The notes under the pieces: model-generated
Told to the model about the DNA's origin: nothing
Seen by the model: only the letters and a program-made list of their open reading frames with translations
The model's database searches: none
Position numbers and translations under genes: made by a program
Part shown: positions 52,259-60,747 of the stretch, piece after piece
Layout of the letters: the number at the start of each line of letters is the position of its first letter
How positions within the stretch are numbered: the stretch's first letter is position 1
Source: Thalassospira sp. ER-Se-21-Dark
GTDB lineage: Bacteria; Pseudomonadota; Alphaproteobacteria; Rhodospirillales; Thalassospiraceae
Length of the DNA: 64,000 bases
NCBI RefSeq assembly: GCF_017922435.1
Contig: NZ_VDEZ01000001.1
Location: 62,001-126,000, forward strand
Reading direction: 5' to 3'

Positions 52259-53737
52259 ATGACCGAACGCACGATCGCCGTGATGTGGTTTCGAAACGAC
52301 CTTCGACTGGCGGACAATCCGGCCCTTTTGGCAGCCGTCAAATGGGCCAAGGAACATGACGGTGCTGTCCTTCCGGTTTTCATCCTGGATGACGTGATTT
52401 CGGATCAATTGGGTGGCGCGACGAAATGGTGGCTGGAAAAAAGCCTGACCGCGCTGAACCGCGATATCGCCGGTCTTGGCGACACAAAGTCTGATCGCGC
52501 CCTTCGCCTGTTTAAGGGGGACGCAAAAACCGTTCTGGAAACCCTTGCCGATGACAAACCGGTCAAGGCGGTGTTCTGGAACCGGCTTTATGACAATCCA
52601 TCGACCAAGCGCGATACCGACATCAAGGCAGCCCTTCAGGACCACGGCCTGACCTGCGAAAGTCACAAGGCCAACCTTTTGTTTGAACCGTGGGACGTCA
52701 AAACCGGATCAGGCACCGATTTCAAGGTCTATAGCCCGTTCTGGCGGGCCTGCCAGAAGCTCCCCACCCCGCGCGAACCAAAGTCCGCCCCAGAAAGCCT
52801 TGCGTTATTCAAGGGTGAGGTTGATGGACAAATCAACATCGCCGACTTTGACCTGTCGCCAAAGCCGGTGAATTGGGCCGGCGGCCTTGAGGAGCGTTTC
52901 GCCCCCGGCGAACAGGGTGCCAAAGATCAACTTTTTGAGTTTATCGATGATCGTCTTACCGATTATGCCGATATGCGCGATCGCCCGGACCGCCGGGTGA
53001 CGTCGGAGCTCTCGCCGCATTTGCGCTTTGGTGAAATCAGCCCCTATCAGGTCTGGCATGCAACCAACCACTATGCCGATGCCAACCCGGGCAAGGGCAA
53101 GACCGCCTCGAAATTCATCGCCGAACTTGGCTGGCGGGAATTCGCCCATCACATCCTGTATCATGCAACCGATCTGCGTTCTGTGCCGCTTCAGGGCCAG
53201 TTCAAGCATTTCCCCTGGTCAGATGACGCAAAGGGCCTTCGCGCCTGGCAAAAAGGCCAGACAGGTTTTCCGATTGTCGATGCCGGCATGCGCGAACTTT
53301 GGCATACGGGCTATATGCATAACCGGGTGCGGATGATTGTGGGCTCGATCCTGGTAAAGCACCTTTTGATCCATTGGCGCGATGGTCTGGAGTGGTTTGA
53401 CGACACGCTTGTTGATGCCTGCCCGGCCAACAATCCGTTTTCATGGCAATGGATCGGCGGCTGCGGGGCCGATGCGGCCCCCTATTTCCGCATTTTCAAC
53501 CCGGTGCTTCAGGGCGAAAAATTTGATCCGAAGGGCGAGTATGTCCGCCAATGGGTACCGGAACTGCGTGACATGCCCGAACAATATATCCACAAACCGT
53601 GGGAGGCCTCCCCGCTCATCCTCAAGGCCGCTGGCGTAACGTTGGGGAAAACCTACCCCGAGCCCCTGATAGGGCTGAAAGAAGGCCGTGAGCGGGCTCT
53701 AAGCGCCTATCAGGATATGAAACAGGCTGCCGGGTGA
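52259..53737 (+). CDS. phrB: Deoxyribodipyrimidine photolyase (class I CPD photolyase / cryptochrome family)
   Basis: A 492-residue flavoprotein. The N-terminal antenna-binding Rossmann domain opens TIAVMWFRNDLRLADNPAL. The FAD-binding helical domain (about 205-480) shows LSPHLRFGEISPYQVW, FIAELGWREFAHHILYH, GFPIVDAGMRELWHTGYMHNRVRMIVGSILVKHLLIHW and NPFSWQWIGGCGADAAPYFRIFNP. It uses blue light to split cyclobutane pyrimidine dimers. The ATG at 52259 with AGGAAG upstream is preferred to a start nine codons earlier. A marine surface habitat would fit but is inference. Confidence 0.95.
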   Translation: MTERTIAVMWFRNDLRLADNPALLAAVKWAKEHDGAVLPVFILDDVISDQLGGATKWWLEKSLTALNRDIAGLGDTKSDRALRLFKGDAKTVLETLADDKPVKAVFWNRLYDNPSTKRDTDIKAALQDHGLTCESHKANLLFEPWDVKTGSGTDFKVYSPFWRACQKLPTPREPKSAPESLALFKGEVDGQINIADFDLSPKPVNWAGGLEERFAPGEQGAKDQLFEFIDDRLTDYADMRDRPDRRVTSELSPHLRFGEISPYQVWHATNHYADANPGKGKTASKFIAELGWREFAHHILYHATDLRSVPLQGQFKHFPWSDDAKGLRAWQKGQTGFPIVDAGMRELWHTGYMHNRVRMIVGSILVKHLLIHWRDGLEWFDDTLVDACPANNPFSWQWIGGCGADAAPYFRIFNPVLQGEKFDPKGEYVRQWVPELRDMPEQYIHKPWEASPLILKAAGVTLGKTYPEPLIGLKEGRERALSAYQDMKQAAG

Positions 53738-53774
53738 TCCCGACAGCCTTTCGCGTTCCCAGTGCAGACGGTGC

Positions 53775-55322
53775 CTATTTCCAGAAAACCTTCTGATCGA
53801 TGAAATCGTGCATGGCATCTTCGATCCCCTCAAGACGATGATCAGCACGTGCGCCGAACCAGCCCGATATCAGACCGACCGCAATCATCCCGTCTTTTGA
53901 AAGCTGTGGTGCAAGTGCCATCAAACGCGCTTCGGCAACGGCGGCGTCCTGAAGCTGGCCCAGGATTTCCTGCATCGTCGTCAATTTGCTGCGAAACTTC
54001 TTGACCTTTTTCGAACCGTAGATGGCCCCGAAGAACTCCGTCCCATAGCGCATCTGTTTGACATCAAGACGAAGCGCATGAAGTTGCGGCGTCGTCAGAC
54101 CCGCAACATGATCACCGCGTTTGGTGACCCGTTTATAGGCCTGTTCCAAAAGCGGTTCGGCCATTTCCGACACCGGTGCGGCCATCGCCTTCATTTGCGC
54201 GGCACTGGCTCCTGATGCCCAGCGCGAATAGCTTGCCCATGCGCCAAGCAGCAAAAGCAACTGCCCGTATTCCGGCTGATCGAGCATGTGCCGTGCGTTG
54301 GCAAGGGCGGCTTCGCGTTGCTTTTCAGCGGCCTTGCGCAGCTCCGCCACACCCGCGTGATCGGGGAAGCGTTCCTCGATCATTGGCAGAGTCTCGGTCA
54401 GGAACACATCCCAATCGCGCAAGCCATCAAGCCCCTTGCTGCACAGTTTCAACAACCGGCGCAGCAATACGGCCTCGCCCGCGGGCAGGTTTTTCTTAAA
54501 CAGGTTCAGGGCCACGCGCAGGCGGCGCATGCCCACCCGCATCTGATGGCAGCCTTCGATATCAAGGTCCTGACGCACGCAAACCTCGTTACTCAGGATC
54601 ATGCGAAGCCCCTGCGCGATCACGGCACGAAACGCGGTTTCCGCCGACATATCCGGGGTCAGTTGCACTGCCGCCGCCCGATAGGCACCCGGCCCATTGC
54701 CAAGATACAGGTCACGTCCGCGCGACGCCTTGGACCGCATGCTCAGTAACAGCGGCACGGTGCGTTGCAGCTCAAGTGCAAGGTCAAAAAGGGCTGCCGG
54801 ATGGCCTTCCTTAAGCTCGAACTCGACCTCGGAGATCGGCACTTCCTTCTCGCCAGATCGGACAACACCCTGATCAATGGCAAGCTCAATCACCGCATCG
54901 CGATAGGTCAGATCCACCGCCCCGCGTTTAAGATCGCTTTCGAAAATGCGGTCGATCTTCTTTTTCTTCACAAACTTCTTAAGAAGCTTTTTGACGTCCT
55001 TGTCGGTAAACCGGTCAAGATCAAGAACACCTTCCTCAAGCTCGACCGTCCATTCATTACGCTCAGGCAAGGCTTCACGCAGGCCGTTGGTCGCCTTGAT
55101 GGTCTGCTCCCAACCAGTCGCGCCCTTCTTGCGCAGACGAACCGCCAGGCCCTTTTCAGCCAGCGAGAGTTTCGGCGTGTCATGATAGATGGAGACAAGG
55201 TGCGTGGTCACCAGACGACGACCTTCCTTGACCTCGCGCAGGACCGGCGCGTTTTTAAGACGCGCGACATGTTTCGGATCGATGCGAAGTTTGAGTTCGA
55301 TCTCGATCTGCTTCTCGGCCAT
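53775..55322 (-). CDS. CYTH and CHAD domain protein (probable inorganic triphosphatase)
   Basis: A 515-residue protein. The CYTH tunnel domain (about 1-200) starts with the ExExK signature KQIEIELKLRI and continues RLVTTHLVSIYHDTPKLSLAEKGLAVRLRKKG, EWTVELEEG and EVPISEVEFELKEG. The CHAD helical domain (about 225-500) has conserved histidines and basic residues (VHQMRVGMRRLRVALNLFKK-like, LHALRLDVKQMRYGTEFF). CYTH proteins such as E. coli YgiF hydrolyse tripolyphosphate; CHAD binds polyphosphate. It is monocistronic. Two TGTTT(T)CA palindromes lie in the upstream intergenic region. Confidence 0.92.
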   Translation of the reverse strand: MAEKQIEIELKLRIDPKHVARLKNAPVLREVKEGRRLVTTHLVSIYHDTPKLSLAEKGLAVRLRKKGATGWEQTIKATNGLREALPERNEWTVELEEGVLDLDRFTDKDVKKLLKKFVKKKKIDRIFESDLKRGAVDLTYRDAVIELAIDQGVVRSGEKEVPISEVEFELKEGHPAALFDLALELQRTVPLLLSMRSKASRGRDLYLGNGPGAYRAAAVQLTPDMSAETAFRAVIAQGLRMILSNEVCVRQDLDIEGCHQMRVGMRRLRVALNLFKKNLPAGEAVLLRRLLKLCSKGLDGLRDWDVFLTETLPMIEERFPDHAGVAELRKAAEKQREAALANARHMLDQPEYGQLLLLLGAWASYSRWASGASAAQMKAMAAPVSEMAEPLLEQAYKRVTKRGDHVAGLTTPQLHALRLDVKQMRYGTEFFGAIYGSKKVKKFRSKLTTMQEILGQLQDAAVAEARLMALAPQLSKDGMIAVGLISGWFGARADHRLEGIEDAMHDFIDQKVFWK

Positions 55323-55741
55323 CTGGTTCCCCTAAGCGAGTTATTGTCACAGCGCGTCGTCGCGCTGTTCCGCCACCAAGTAGTAACCAATTTTATGTTT
55401 CAGCGGTTTGAAACAAGAAGCGGGAATGATGGTAGCGGAATGTAAGATTTTCGCAACAAAAGGCAGAAACGCCCCCAAAATCAAGCCTTAAAAGACCGAT
55501 CAGCATTTTGCACAACCCTCTGTTTTCATTTGAAAACAAATAGGGGCAATCAGGTTCATTTGATACAGATTGCTTGCACATACCTTGCGCATTCACCCCT
55601 GACACAGGCCCCATCAAGTCGTTGATGCAAGGGCGATTCTGAACGGTTGCACCGTCATATATTGATAACAGTTTCGCACCGTTTGCGAATTGCGTTTTGT
55701 CAGTTACAGTCTGTTCAAATTCAATCTGCCAGAGGGCGAAG
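55323..55741. other. 419-base intergenic region with two related palindromes
   Basis: No gene was recognised. TGTTTCA-N6-TGAAACA (55396-55415) and TGTTTTCA-N2-TGAAAACA (55521-55538) share the half-site TGTTT(T)CA. The second is flanked by CCCT/AGGGG, extending its symmetry. They lie between the divergent CYTH-CHAD and lipoprotein genes and could be operators for either. Confidence 0.4.
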
Positions 55742-56197
55742 ATGCTTAGCCGTAGCCACACTTTCAAGACCGCCCTGATCATGGGGATTGCCATGCTGAT
55801 CAGCGGCTGCAAAACGACAACCACCGCAACCGCCCCTGAAATCAGCTATGACGCCTGGCAGACCAAACAATCGGCATCGACCGTGCCCTATAGCACCAAC
55901 ACCATGGTCAAAATCAATCTGAACTGGTCGCGCATCGGGCCGTTTTCGCGTTATGACACCTGGGTTCGGGCCAATGCCTTTGGCGGGATGTTTGATGTTT
56001 ATGGCGCGCAGACCTGCCTTGGCAAATTTGTCCGCGATGATCGACTGGCCCCTGCTCATGGCTGGTGGGAACTGATTTGCCAGGATGACAGCTACGCTGC
56101 TGGAAAATTCCAGCTGACCCAACAGGGAAACATTCTGGGCATCGGCAATGCGATCAATGGCGAGAAGGTCGGGTTTGACCTGCCGATCCCGAATTAA
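55742..56197 (+). CDS. Hypothetical lipoprotein
   Basis: 151 residues from the ATG at 55742. A lipoprotein signal peptide ends in the lipobox LISGC (Cys near residue 23), followed by a Thr-rich linker (KTTTTATAPE). The mature domain contains KINLNWSRIGPFSRYDTWVRANAFGGMFDVYG, CLGKFVRDD and HGWWELICQDDSYAAGKFQLTQQG. It looks like a small beta-rich envelope protein with two Cys that may form a disulfide. No family was recognised. An outer-membrane location is inferred. Confidence 0.7.
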   Translation: MLSRSHTFKTALIMGIAMLISGCKTTTTATAPEISYDAWQTKQSASTVPYSTNTMVKINLNWSRIGPFSRYDTWVRANAFGGMFDVYGAQTCLGKFVRDDRLAPAHGWWELICQDDSYAAGKFQLTQQGNILGIGNAINGEKVGFDLPIPN

Positions 56198-56224
56198 ATC
56201 GACCGGTAGCTGAGATGAAAAAAC

Positions 56225-56256
56225 AAAAAACCCGGCCAGAAGGCCGGGTTTTTTTG
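56225..56256. terminator. Bidirectional terminator between the lipoprotein and tRNA-Phe
   Basis: CCCGGCC (56231-56237) pairs with GGCCGGG (56242-56248) around AGAA, with A-run before and T-run after. Confidence 0.9.
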
Positions 56257-56268
56257 GCTACCGAAAGA

Positions 56269-56344
56269 TGGTGCCCAGGGGCGGACTCGAACCACCGACA
56301 CGCGGATTTTCAGTCCACTGCTCTACCAACTGAGCTACCTGGGC
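56269..56344 (-). tRNA. tRNA-Phe (GAA)
   Basis: A 76-nt cloverleaf on the minus strand, including an encoded CCA. The acceptor stem is GCCCAGG/CCTGGGC with discriminator A. The D-loop reads AGCTCAGTTGGTAGAGC, the anticodon stem-loop has GAA (CTGAAAATCC), and the T-loop is GGTTCGAGTCC. It lies downstream of yacG on the same strand and before a bidirectional terminator. No integrase or duplicated 3' end was seen, so it is not an occupied att site here. Confidence 0.97.
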
Positions 56345-56461
56345 AAATCCGACTTTCGTCTCCGTTTCCGGAGTGTTCCCTGCGGAACGAGCGGGGTTAT
56401 ACAAACTCCTTTGGGGCTTGTCCAGCCTCAAATCGCATTTTTTTTGCGATCACGCGTCGGA

Positions 56462-56662
56462 TTAAAATTCTTCTTCATCTTCAAGGTCTTCGAGATACTC
56501 GGGCGGCTCGGCGGCGGGGATGGCGTAGCTTTCATTCATCCATTTGCCAAGGTCGAGATCCGCACAGCGTTTGGAGCAAAACGGCGTGTATTTTTCATCA
56601 GCCGGTTTGCCGCAAACCACGCAGTCGGAGCTGGCTGTTTTCGTTATCTTTTTTTCATTCAT
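56462..56662 (-). CDS. yacG: DNA gyrase inhibitor / zinc-binding protein YacG
   Basis: A 66-residue protein. Four zinc-binding Cys lie in CVVCGKPADEKYTPFCSKRCADLDLGKWMNESYAIP, the YacG signature, followed by an acidic tail (EYLEDLEDEEEF). In E. coli YacG binds GyrB and blocks gyrase. The ATG at 56662 overlaps the rng stop by 8 bases, so it is probably coupled to rng translation. It is the last gene of the infA-maf-rng-yacG cluster. Confidence 0.93.
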   Translation of the reverse strand: MNEKKITKTASSDCVVCGKPADEKYTPFCSKRCADLDLGKWMNESYAIPAAEPPEYLEDLEDEEEF

Positions 56663-58064
56663 GGTGGTTTTTCTCCAACCGATAGGCATCGTCTTCAAGG
56701 GTCGGGTCCGCGACAATTTTCGGCGCACCCCCAAATGCATTTGCCAGGATCTGGATCGCATCCGCCTGATCCGCAAGTGCCTTCGCCACACCAGGGTTTA
56801 CGCACAGTTTAACCATCCCGGTCACCCCGTTTCGGCTTTCGGCAACAACGGCGCGCAAAACGACATTGAGCGCGGCATCACGCAAAAGAGGAGCGCGTTC
56901 CTGTTTGGCAAACAGCGTGGCACGAAGCGATTCGCCCGCCCGTTGGCGACTGAACTCATAAAGCCCCAATCGCGTGAAGCCACCAATCTGTACCGCACCA
57001 TCAAGCTCGCTGCCAAAGGCATCACGGATAGCGATATCGAACTTGTCACGCCCTGCCCGTGATTTCATGCGAAGCGGATCAATCACCACAAGACCACCGA
57101 TGTTGCGCAGGCGGATTTGATGCACGATTTCGGCGGCGGCCCGAAGGTTGACTTCGACCGCACGGGTTTCGCTATCACGCCCGACATCTGCCCCGGCGGC
57201 ATTGACGTCAATGGCACAAAGTGCGGTTGCTTGGTCAATGGCAATCCAGCCCCCACCCTGCAACTCGACACGTGGCGACAACGCAGCGGCAATTTCGTCT
57301 TCGATACCCTGATCGTTGAATAACAGTCGGCTGCCGACATGACGCGCAAGATTGTCATCCGACTTACCCAGCATCGTCAGCAATCCACGCAACCGCACGA
57401 ATTCGTTTGTGCCATCGACAACGCATTGCCCACCCGCCATCAGATGCCGTTCGATCACCTGATCGGTTTCTGATTGTGCCTTGCTGACCAGTTGCGGCTT
57501 CGATGCCTCGGACAGGGCCTTTTCGGCCTTTTGCAATTGTGATTTCAGAAGTTTGTATTCGGCGGTGATGGCATCACGCGTCCAGTCGAGTGCGACGGAA
57601 CGCAGCATGATCCCGTTGTGACCGGCCTGAAGAGAGCTTAGCAATTCATGAAGTTCGGTGCGCCGGTCCCCGTCCTTAAGCTTACGCGGCAACTCGATAT
57701 GGTTGGCCCCCGGTCGCAGGATCATGCCAACACCTTCAATCGCGATCCGGCCGGTAAGTTTCACGCCCTTGTCGTCAAAACCAAGGCGGGCGATTTGCAC
57801 CAGAACCCACTGCCCTTCATGCAGCGGGCCGTTATAGCGATCAAACGGCAAAAGCCCATCAGGCAACCCGTCAAGCGCAACCATGGCGGCGGCCATTTCG
57901 GGCATCATTTTGGAAACACGGCCAAGATGGATATCAAATCTTGCCGGACCGCCGCGATCAATCCACAAACGGGTCAGGCGGTCATTTTCGATCAGGGCCA
58001 CCCTGCGCTCAAGCGCAACGGCATCAATCAGCAGGCGGGAGTTATGAGTGCCGCCAACTGCCAT
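56655..58064 (-). CDS. rng: Ribonuclease E/G family protein lacking the zinc-link motif
   Basis: 469 residues from the ATG at 58064 (AGAGG upstream), matching the family position; the longer frame is rejected. An S1-like region (about 70-120: GPLHEGQWVLVQIARLGFDDKGVKLTGRI) precedes the catalytic core. Both Mg-binding Asp are present: D286 in LCAIDVNAAGAD and D329 in GGLVVIDPLRM. After FTRLGLYEFSRQR the CPxC zinc-link expected in RNase E/G is absent (the sequence continues AGESLRATLFAKQERAP). It probably processes RNA but may not tetramerise in the usual way. The order maf-rng-yacG is conserved. Confidence 0.87.
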   Translation of the reverse strand: MAVGGTHNSRLLIDAVALERRVALIENDRLTRLWIDRGGPARFDIHLGRVSKMMPEMAAAMVALDGLPDGLLPFDRYNGPLHEGQWVLVQIARLGFDDKGVKLTGRIAIEGVGMILRPGANHIELPRKLKDGDRRTELHELLSSLQAGHNGIMLRSVALDWTRDAITAEYKLLKSQLQKAEKALSEASKPQLVSKAQSETDQVIERHLMAGGQCVVDGTNEFVRLRGLLTMLGKSDDNLARHVGSRLLFNDQGIEDEIAAALSPRVELQGGGWIAIDQATALCAIDVNAAGADVGRDSETRAVEVNLRAAAEIVHQIRLRNIGGLVVIDPLRMKSRAGRDKFDIAIRDAFGSELDGAVQIGGFTRLGLYEFSRQRAGESLRATLFAKQERAPLLRDAALNVVLRAVVAESRNGVTGMVKLCVNPGVAKALADQADAIQILANAFGGAPKIVADPTLEDDAYRLEKNHHE

Positions 58065-58066
58065 GA

Positions 58067-58648
58067 TCAAACCTCTTTGGGGTGATAGCCGAGACCGCGC
58101 AAAAGACCGTCCACCTCGCACAGCGACAGCCCGACAACGTTGGAGTACGATCCCGAGATCGCCTTCACAAAGGTCGCGGCAAAGCCCTGAATGGCGTATG
58201 CCCCAGCCTTGCCCTGCCACTCGTCATGGGAAAGATAGCGCTTCAGGTCATCGGAACCAAGGGTTCGGAATTTTACCTGTGTTTCGATCACGCGCGATCG
58301 TTCGGTTCCGTCCGGGGCAATCACACACATGCCACCATAAACACGGTGGCGACGCCCCGACAGGAGTTCAAGGAACTTGCGTGCCTCTGCCGCGTCTTCG
58401 GCCTTGCCCAGTGCACGCCGGCCACAGGCAACAACCGTATCCGCCGCAAGCACAAAGGCCCCGCCGTTGGATTTGGCAACAAATCGTGCCTTTTCCTCGG
58501 CAAGGCGAAGCGCCAGCCGACGCGGACTTTCATCGCGCATGGGTGTTTCATCGATATCTGCGGGAACGACCTGATCTGGCACAATTCCGATCTGCGCAAG
58601 CAGCTCAAGACGGCGCGGCGATGCAGATGCCAATATCAGTTTCGACAA
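58067..58648 (-). CDS. maf: Maf-family nucleotide pyrophosphatase
   Basis: A 193-residue protein. It opens SKLILASASPRRLELLAQIGI, then DETPMRDESPRRLALRLAEEKA, ADTVV with the catalytic Asp, and the S-R-R-H block LLSGRRHRVYGG. The WQGKAGAYAIQGFAATFVKAISGSYSNVVGLSL ending is typical. It hydrolyses non-canonical nucleoside triphosphates. A TTG start at 58648 with GGGAG seven bases upstream fits the family N-terminus better than an upstream ATG. It abuts rng. Confidence 0.93.
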   Translation of the reverse strand: MSKLILASASPRRLELLAQIGIVPDQVVPADIDETPMRDESPRRLALRLAEEKARFVAKSNGGAFVLAADTVVACGRRALGKAEDAAEARKFLELLSGRRHRVYGGMCVIAPDGTERSRVIETQVKFRTLGSDDLKRYLSHDEWQGKAGAYAIQGFAATFVKAISGSYSNVVGLSLCEVDGLLRGLGYHPKEV

Positions 58649-58797
58649 GATGTGGCTCCCGGATATCCGTCCCAGACCATTCCGACCAGAAATGTGATAA
58701 ATACTCACATTTCGATGCAGGCAGCAAAATGCACCCTGACGGCAAGGGTAAACGCCCCGCCAGACAAGGTCAATTTGCGCTTGGTCGTGGTTTCAGA

Positions 58798-59016
58798 TTA
58801 CTTGAAACGGAAGGTAATACGACCTTTGGTCAGGTCATAAGGGGTCATTTCGACGCTGACACGGTCACCTGCGAGAACGCGGATACGGTTCTTGCGCATT
58901 TTGCCCGAGGTGTGGGCAAGGATTTCGTGGTCATTGTCCAGCTTCACGCGAAACATCGCATTGGGCAGAAGTTCAACGACAGTGCCCTGAAACTCGATAA
59001 CGTCTTCTTTAGCCAT
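58798..59016 (-). CDS. infA: Translation initiation factor IF-1
   Basis: A 72-residue single S1/OB-fold protein: [70 protein letters not shown] is complete and canonical in length. It binds the ribosomal A site during initiation. AGGAG precedes the ATG. It is the first gene of the infA-maf-rng-yacG cluster; 149 bases separate it from maf. Confidence 0.98.
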   Translation of the reverse strand: MAKEDVIEFQGTVVELLPNAMFRVKLDNDHEILAHTSGKMRKNRIRVLAGDRVSVEMTPYDLTKGRITFRFK

Positions 59017-59270
59017 GTGACTCCTAGCTTTCGTATTGCAATATCAAAATACCGGTGGGCGGCAAACTGCTCTGAACCGGGCAAAAGGTCAAGTCCTTTC
59101 ACGTCTCAGGCGTGGCGTTACAGCACTGCGTTAAACGAATGGCGACGTATCTGTGCTGCCAAACTGTATGGAATAAGGATTGCGCGAAAAGAACCGGGTC
59201 AGCCCTTTTCGAATGCCGGTATGCGCCCTAAGATGCCGCTATCTTTCCGGCCTTTCATGAAAGCTCCCGC

Positions 59271-59765
59271 ATGACCAATCCTCATACCATTGAAATACGC
59301 CTTGCAGAACGCGATGACGCACCGGCACTCCATGCCATGATTTGCGAAATCGGCAAGGCAACAGGATGTGCGGATAAAATTGTGAGCACGCCCGAAGATC
59401 TGGCGCGGGATGGCTTTGGCAAAGACCGCGCGTTTGACGCGCTGATTGCGATTGCCGATGACACGCCGGTGGCCATGTGCCTGTTTTTCCCAAGCTATTC
59501 GACATTCCGCGGACGGCCCGGGCTTTATATTCAGGACCTTTATGTCGCACCAAGCCATCGCGGCGGCGGCTTTGCCAAACGTCTGGTGGCTGCGGTCGCC
59601 AAACATGCCCGTGCACACGGCAAATCCTATATCCGGTTATCGGTCGATGCGGAAAACATAATTGGCCAGCGGTTTTACGAAAAACTTGGCATGCGCCATG
59701 CCGAGGACGAGAAGATCTATGTACTTGATGGTGCTGCGTTCGAAGTCCTCAGCAGCGCGGATTAA
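59271..59765 (+). CDS. GNAT-family N-acetyltransferase
   Basis: A 164-residue protein. Motifs in order are IEIRLAERDDAPALHAMICEIGKATG, YIQDLYVAPSHRGGGFAKRLVAAVAKHARAHG (the acetyl-CoA R/Q-G-x-G loop is RGGGFA), and IRLSVDAENIIGQRFYEKLGM. It resembles small polyamine- or amino-acid acetyltransferases; the substrate is unknown. It sits on the plus strand inside an otherwise conserved minus-strand block (hisD-UPF0262-phosphatase / infA), so it looks like a local insertion. Confidence 0.88.
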   Translation: MTNPHTIEIRLAERDDAPALHAMICEIGKATGCADKIVSTPEDLARDGFGKDRAFDALIAIADDTPVAMCLFFPSYSTFRGRPGLYIQDLYVAPSHRGGGFAKRLVAAVAKHARAHGKSYIRLSVDAENIIGQRFYEKLGMRHAEDEKIYVLDGAAFEVLSSAD

Positions 59766-59774
59766 GCCAAGCAA

Positions 59775-60221
59775 TCACATGGTGGGGGCAGGACCGACCG
59801 GGAAGCGATCAAGGATGCGTTTCTTGATCTGGTCACGCACCTGTCGGTAGGCCTCAAGGCGAATTTCACGCGAGCCTTCGACGATTGTGGCATCAAAGGT
59901 ATTCCAGAATTCGACGTCACAGGCCATGGTGCGGGTCATTTCGACCGCACGGTGCTGGGCCTCGGGAGACATCGTGATGATCAGATCAAAGAAGCCGTCT
60001 TCAAGCTGATCAAAGGTTTTGGAATTGTATGAGGAAATATCAAGACCGATTTCCTCCATCACCGCGACGGCAAAGCCATCAAGCTCACCGGCACGCACCC
60101 CGCAACTTTCAACATAAATCCGGGTCCCGTGATAGTGACGCATCAAGGCAGCAGCCATCACCGAACGCACGGCATTATAGCTGCAGGCAAAAAGAACCGA
60201 GCCGGGGAGTTCTTCTGCCAC
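59775..60221 (-). CDS. Low-molecular-weight phosphotyrosine phosphatase / arsenate-reductase-like protein
   Basis: A 148-residue protein starting at GTG. The P-loop CX5RS reads FACSYNAVRSVMAAALM near residue 13. The rest shows YVESCGVRAGELDGFAVAVMEEIGLDISSYNSKTFDQL and the acid/Asp-containing C-terminus. The Asn-containing SYNAVRS loop is typical of the ArsC-like branch that lies by hisD and UPF0262 in alphaproteobacteria. Phosphatase activity is inferred; arsenate reduction is less likely without ars genes. It is 6 bases from UPF0262. Confidence 0.85.
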   Translation of the reverse strand: MAEELPGSVLFACSYNAVRSVMAAALMRHYHGTRIYVESCGVRAGELDGFAVAVMEEIGLDISSYNSKTFDQLEDGFFDLIITMSPEAQHRAVEMTRTMACDVEFWNTFDATIVEGSREIRLEAYRQVRDQIKKRILDRFPVGPAPTM

Positions 60222-60227
60222 CGTGCC

Positions 60228-60704
60228 TTAACCCCGGATGTGAAGGACACAGATCAACGTAAACAGGCGACGCGCGGTATTTTCATCAATCGTCACCTTG
60301 TCGGCCAAAAGCTCTCGCAATTGTTCGGAGCCCTCGTTGTGAAGACCGCGCCTCGCCATATCGATGGTTTCGATCTGCGCGGCACTGGCCTTTTTGATGG
60401 CGTCATAATAGCTTTCACAGATCATGAAATAGTCTTTGACGATCCGACGAAACGGCGACAGCGGTACGGGAATGGTCGTCAGGTTTTCGGTATCATCGTC
60501 GCCGCGCACATCCATATAGATGCGGTTTTCTTCGATGCGCATATGCACCGAATACGGACCTTCGAAACCGCCAGCCGGTTCGAAATGGTTCTCTTCGAGA
60601 AGGTCATAGATCGCCACCGCCTGCTCATGCTCGACCTCAGGACGGCGTCTTACCTTGTATTTCTCGTCAAGATAGATACCGGCAATACACTGGTTTTCTG
60701 CCAT
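60228..60704 (-). CDS. UPF0262 family protein
   Basis: A 158-residue soluble protein recognised by IYLDEKYKVRRRPEVEHEQAVAIYDLLEENHF, GPYSVHMRIEENRIYMDVR, PLSPFRRIVKDYFMICESYYDAIKKAS and ARRGLHNEGSEQLRELL. The family is restricted to alphaproteobacteria and has no known function. It lies between hisD and the phosphatase-like gene, its usual place, and is almost certainly co-transcribed with both. Confidence 0.9.
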   Translation of the reverse strand: MAENQCIAGIYLDEKYKVRRRPEVEHEQAVAIYDLLEENHFEPAGGFEGPYSVHMRIEENRIYMDVRGDDDTENLTTIPVPLSPFRRIVKDYFMICESYYDAIKKASAAQIETIDMARRGLHNEGSEQLRELLADKVTIDENTARRLFTLICVLHIRG

Positions 60705-60747
60705 GGCTCTCTCGCTCCGGTCCCTTCACACGCTGCATTGCAACAGC

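Noticed and set aside
56269..56344. tRNA-Phe as an integration site of a mobile island
   Set aside because: No integrase, no repeated tRNA 3' end and the neighbouring genes keep the conserved order.
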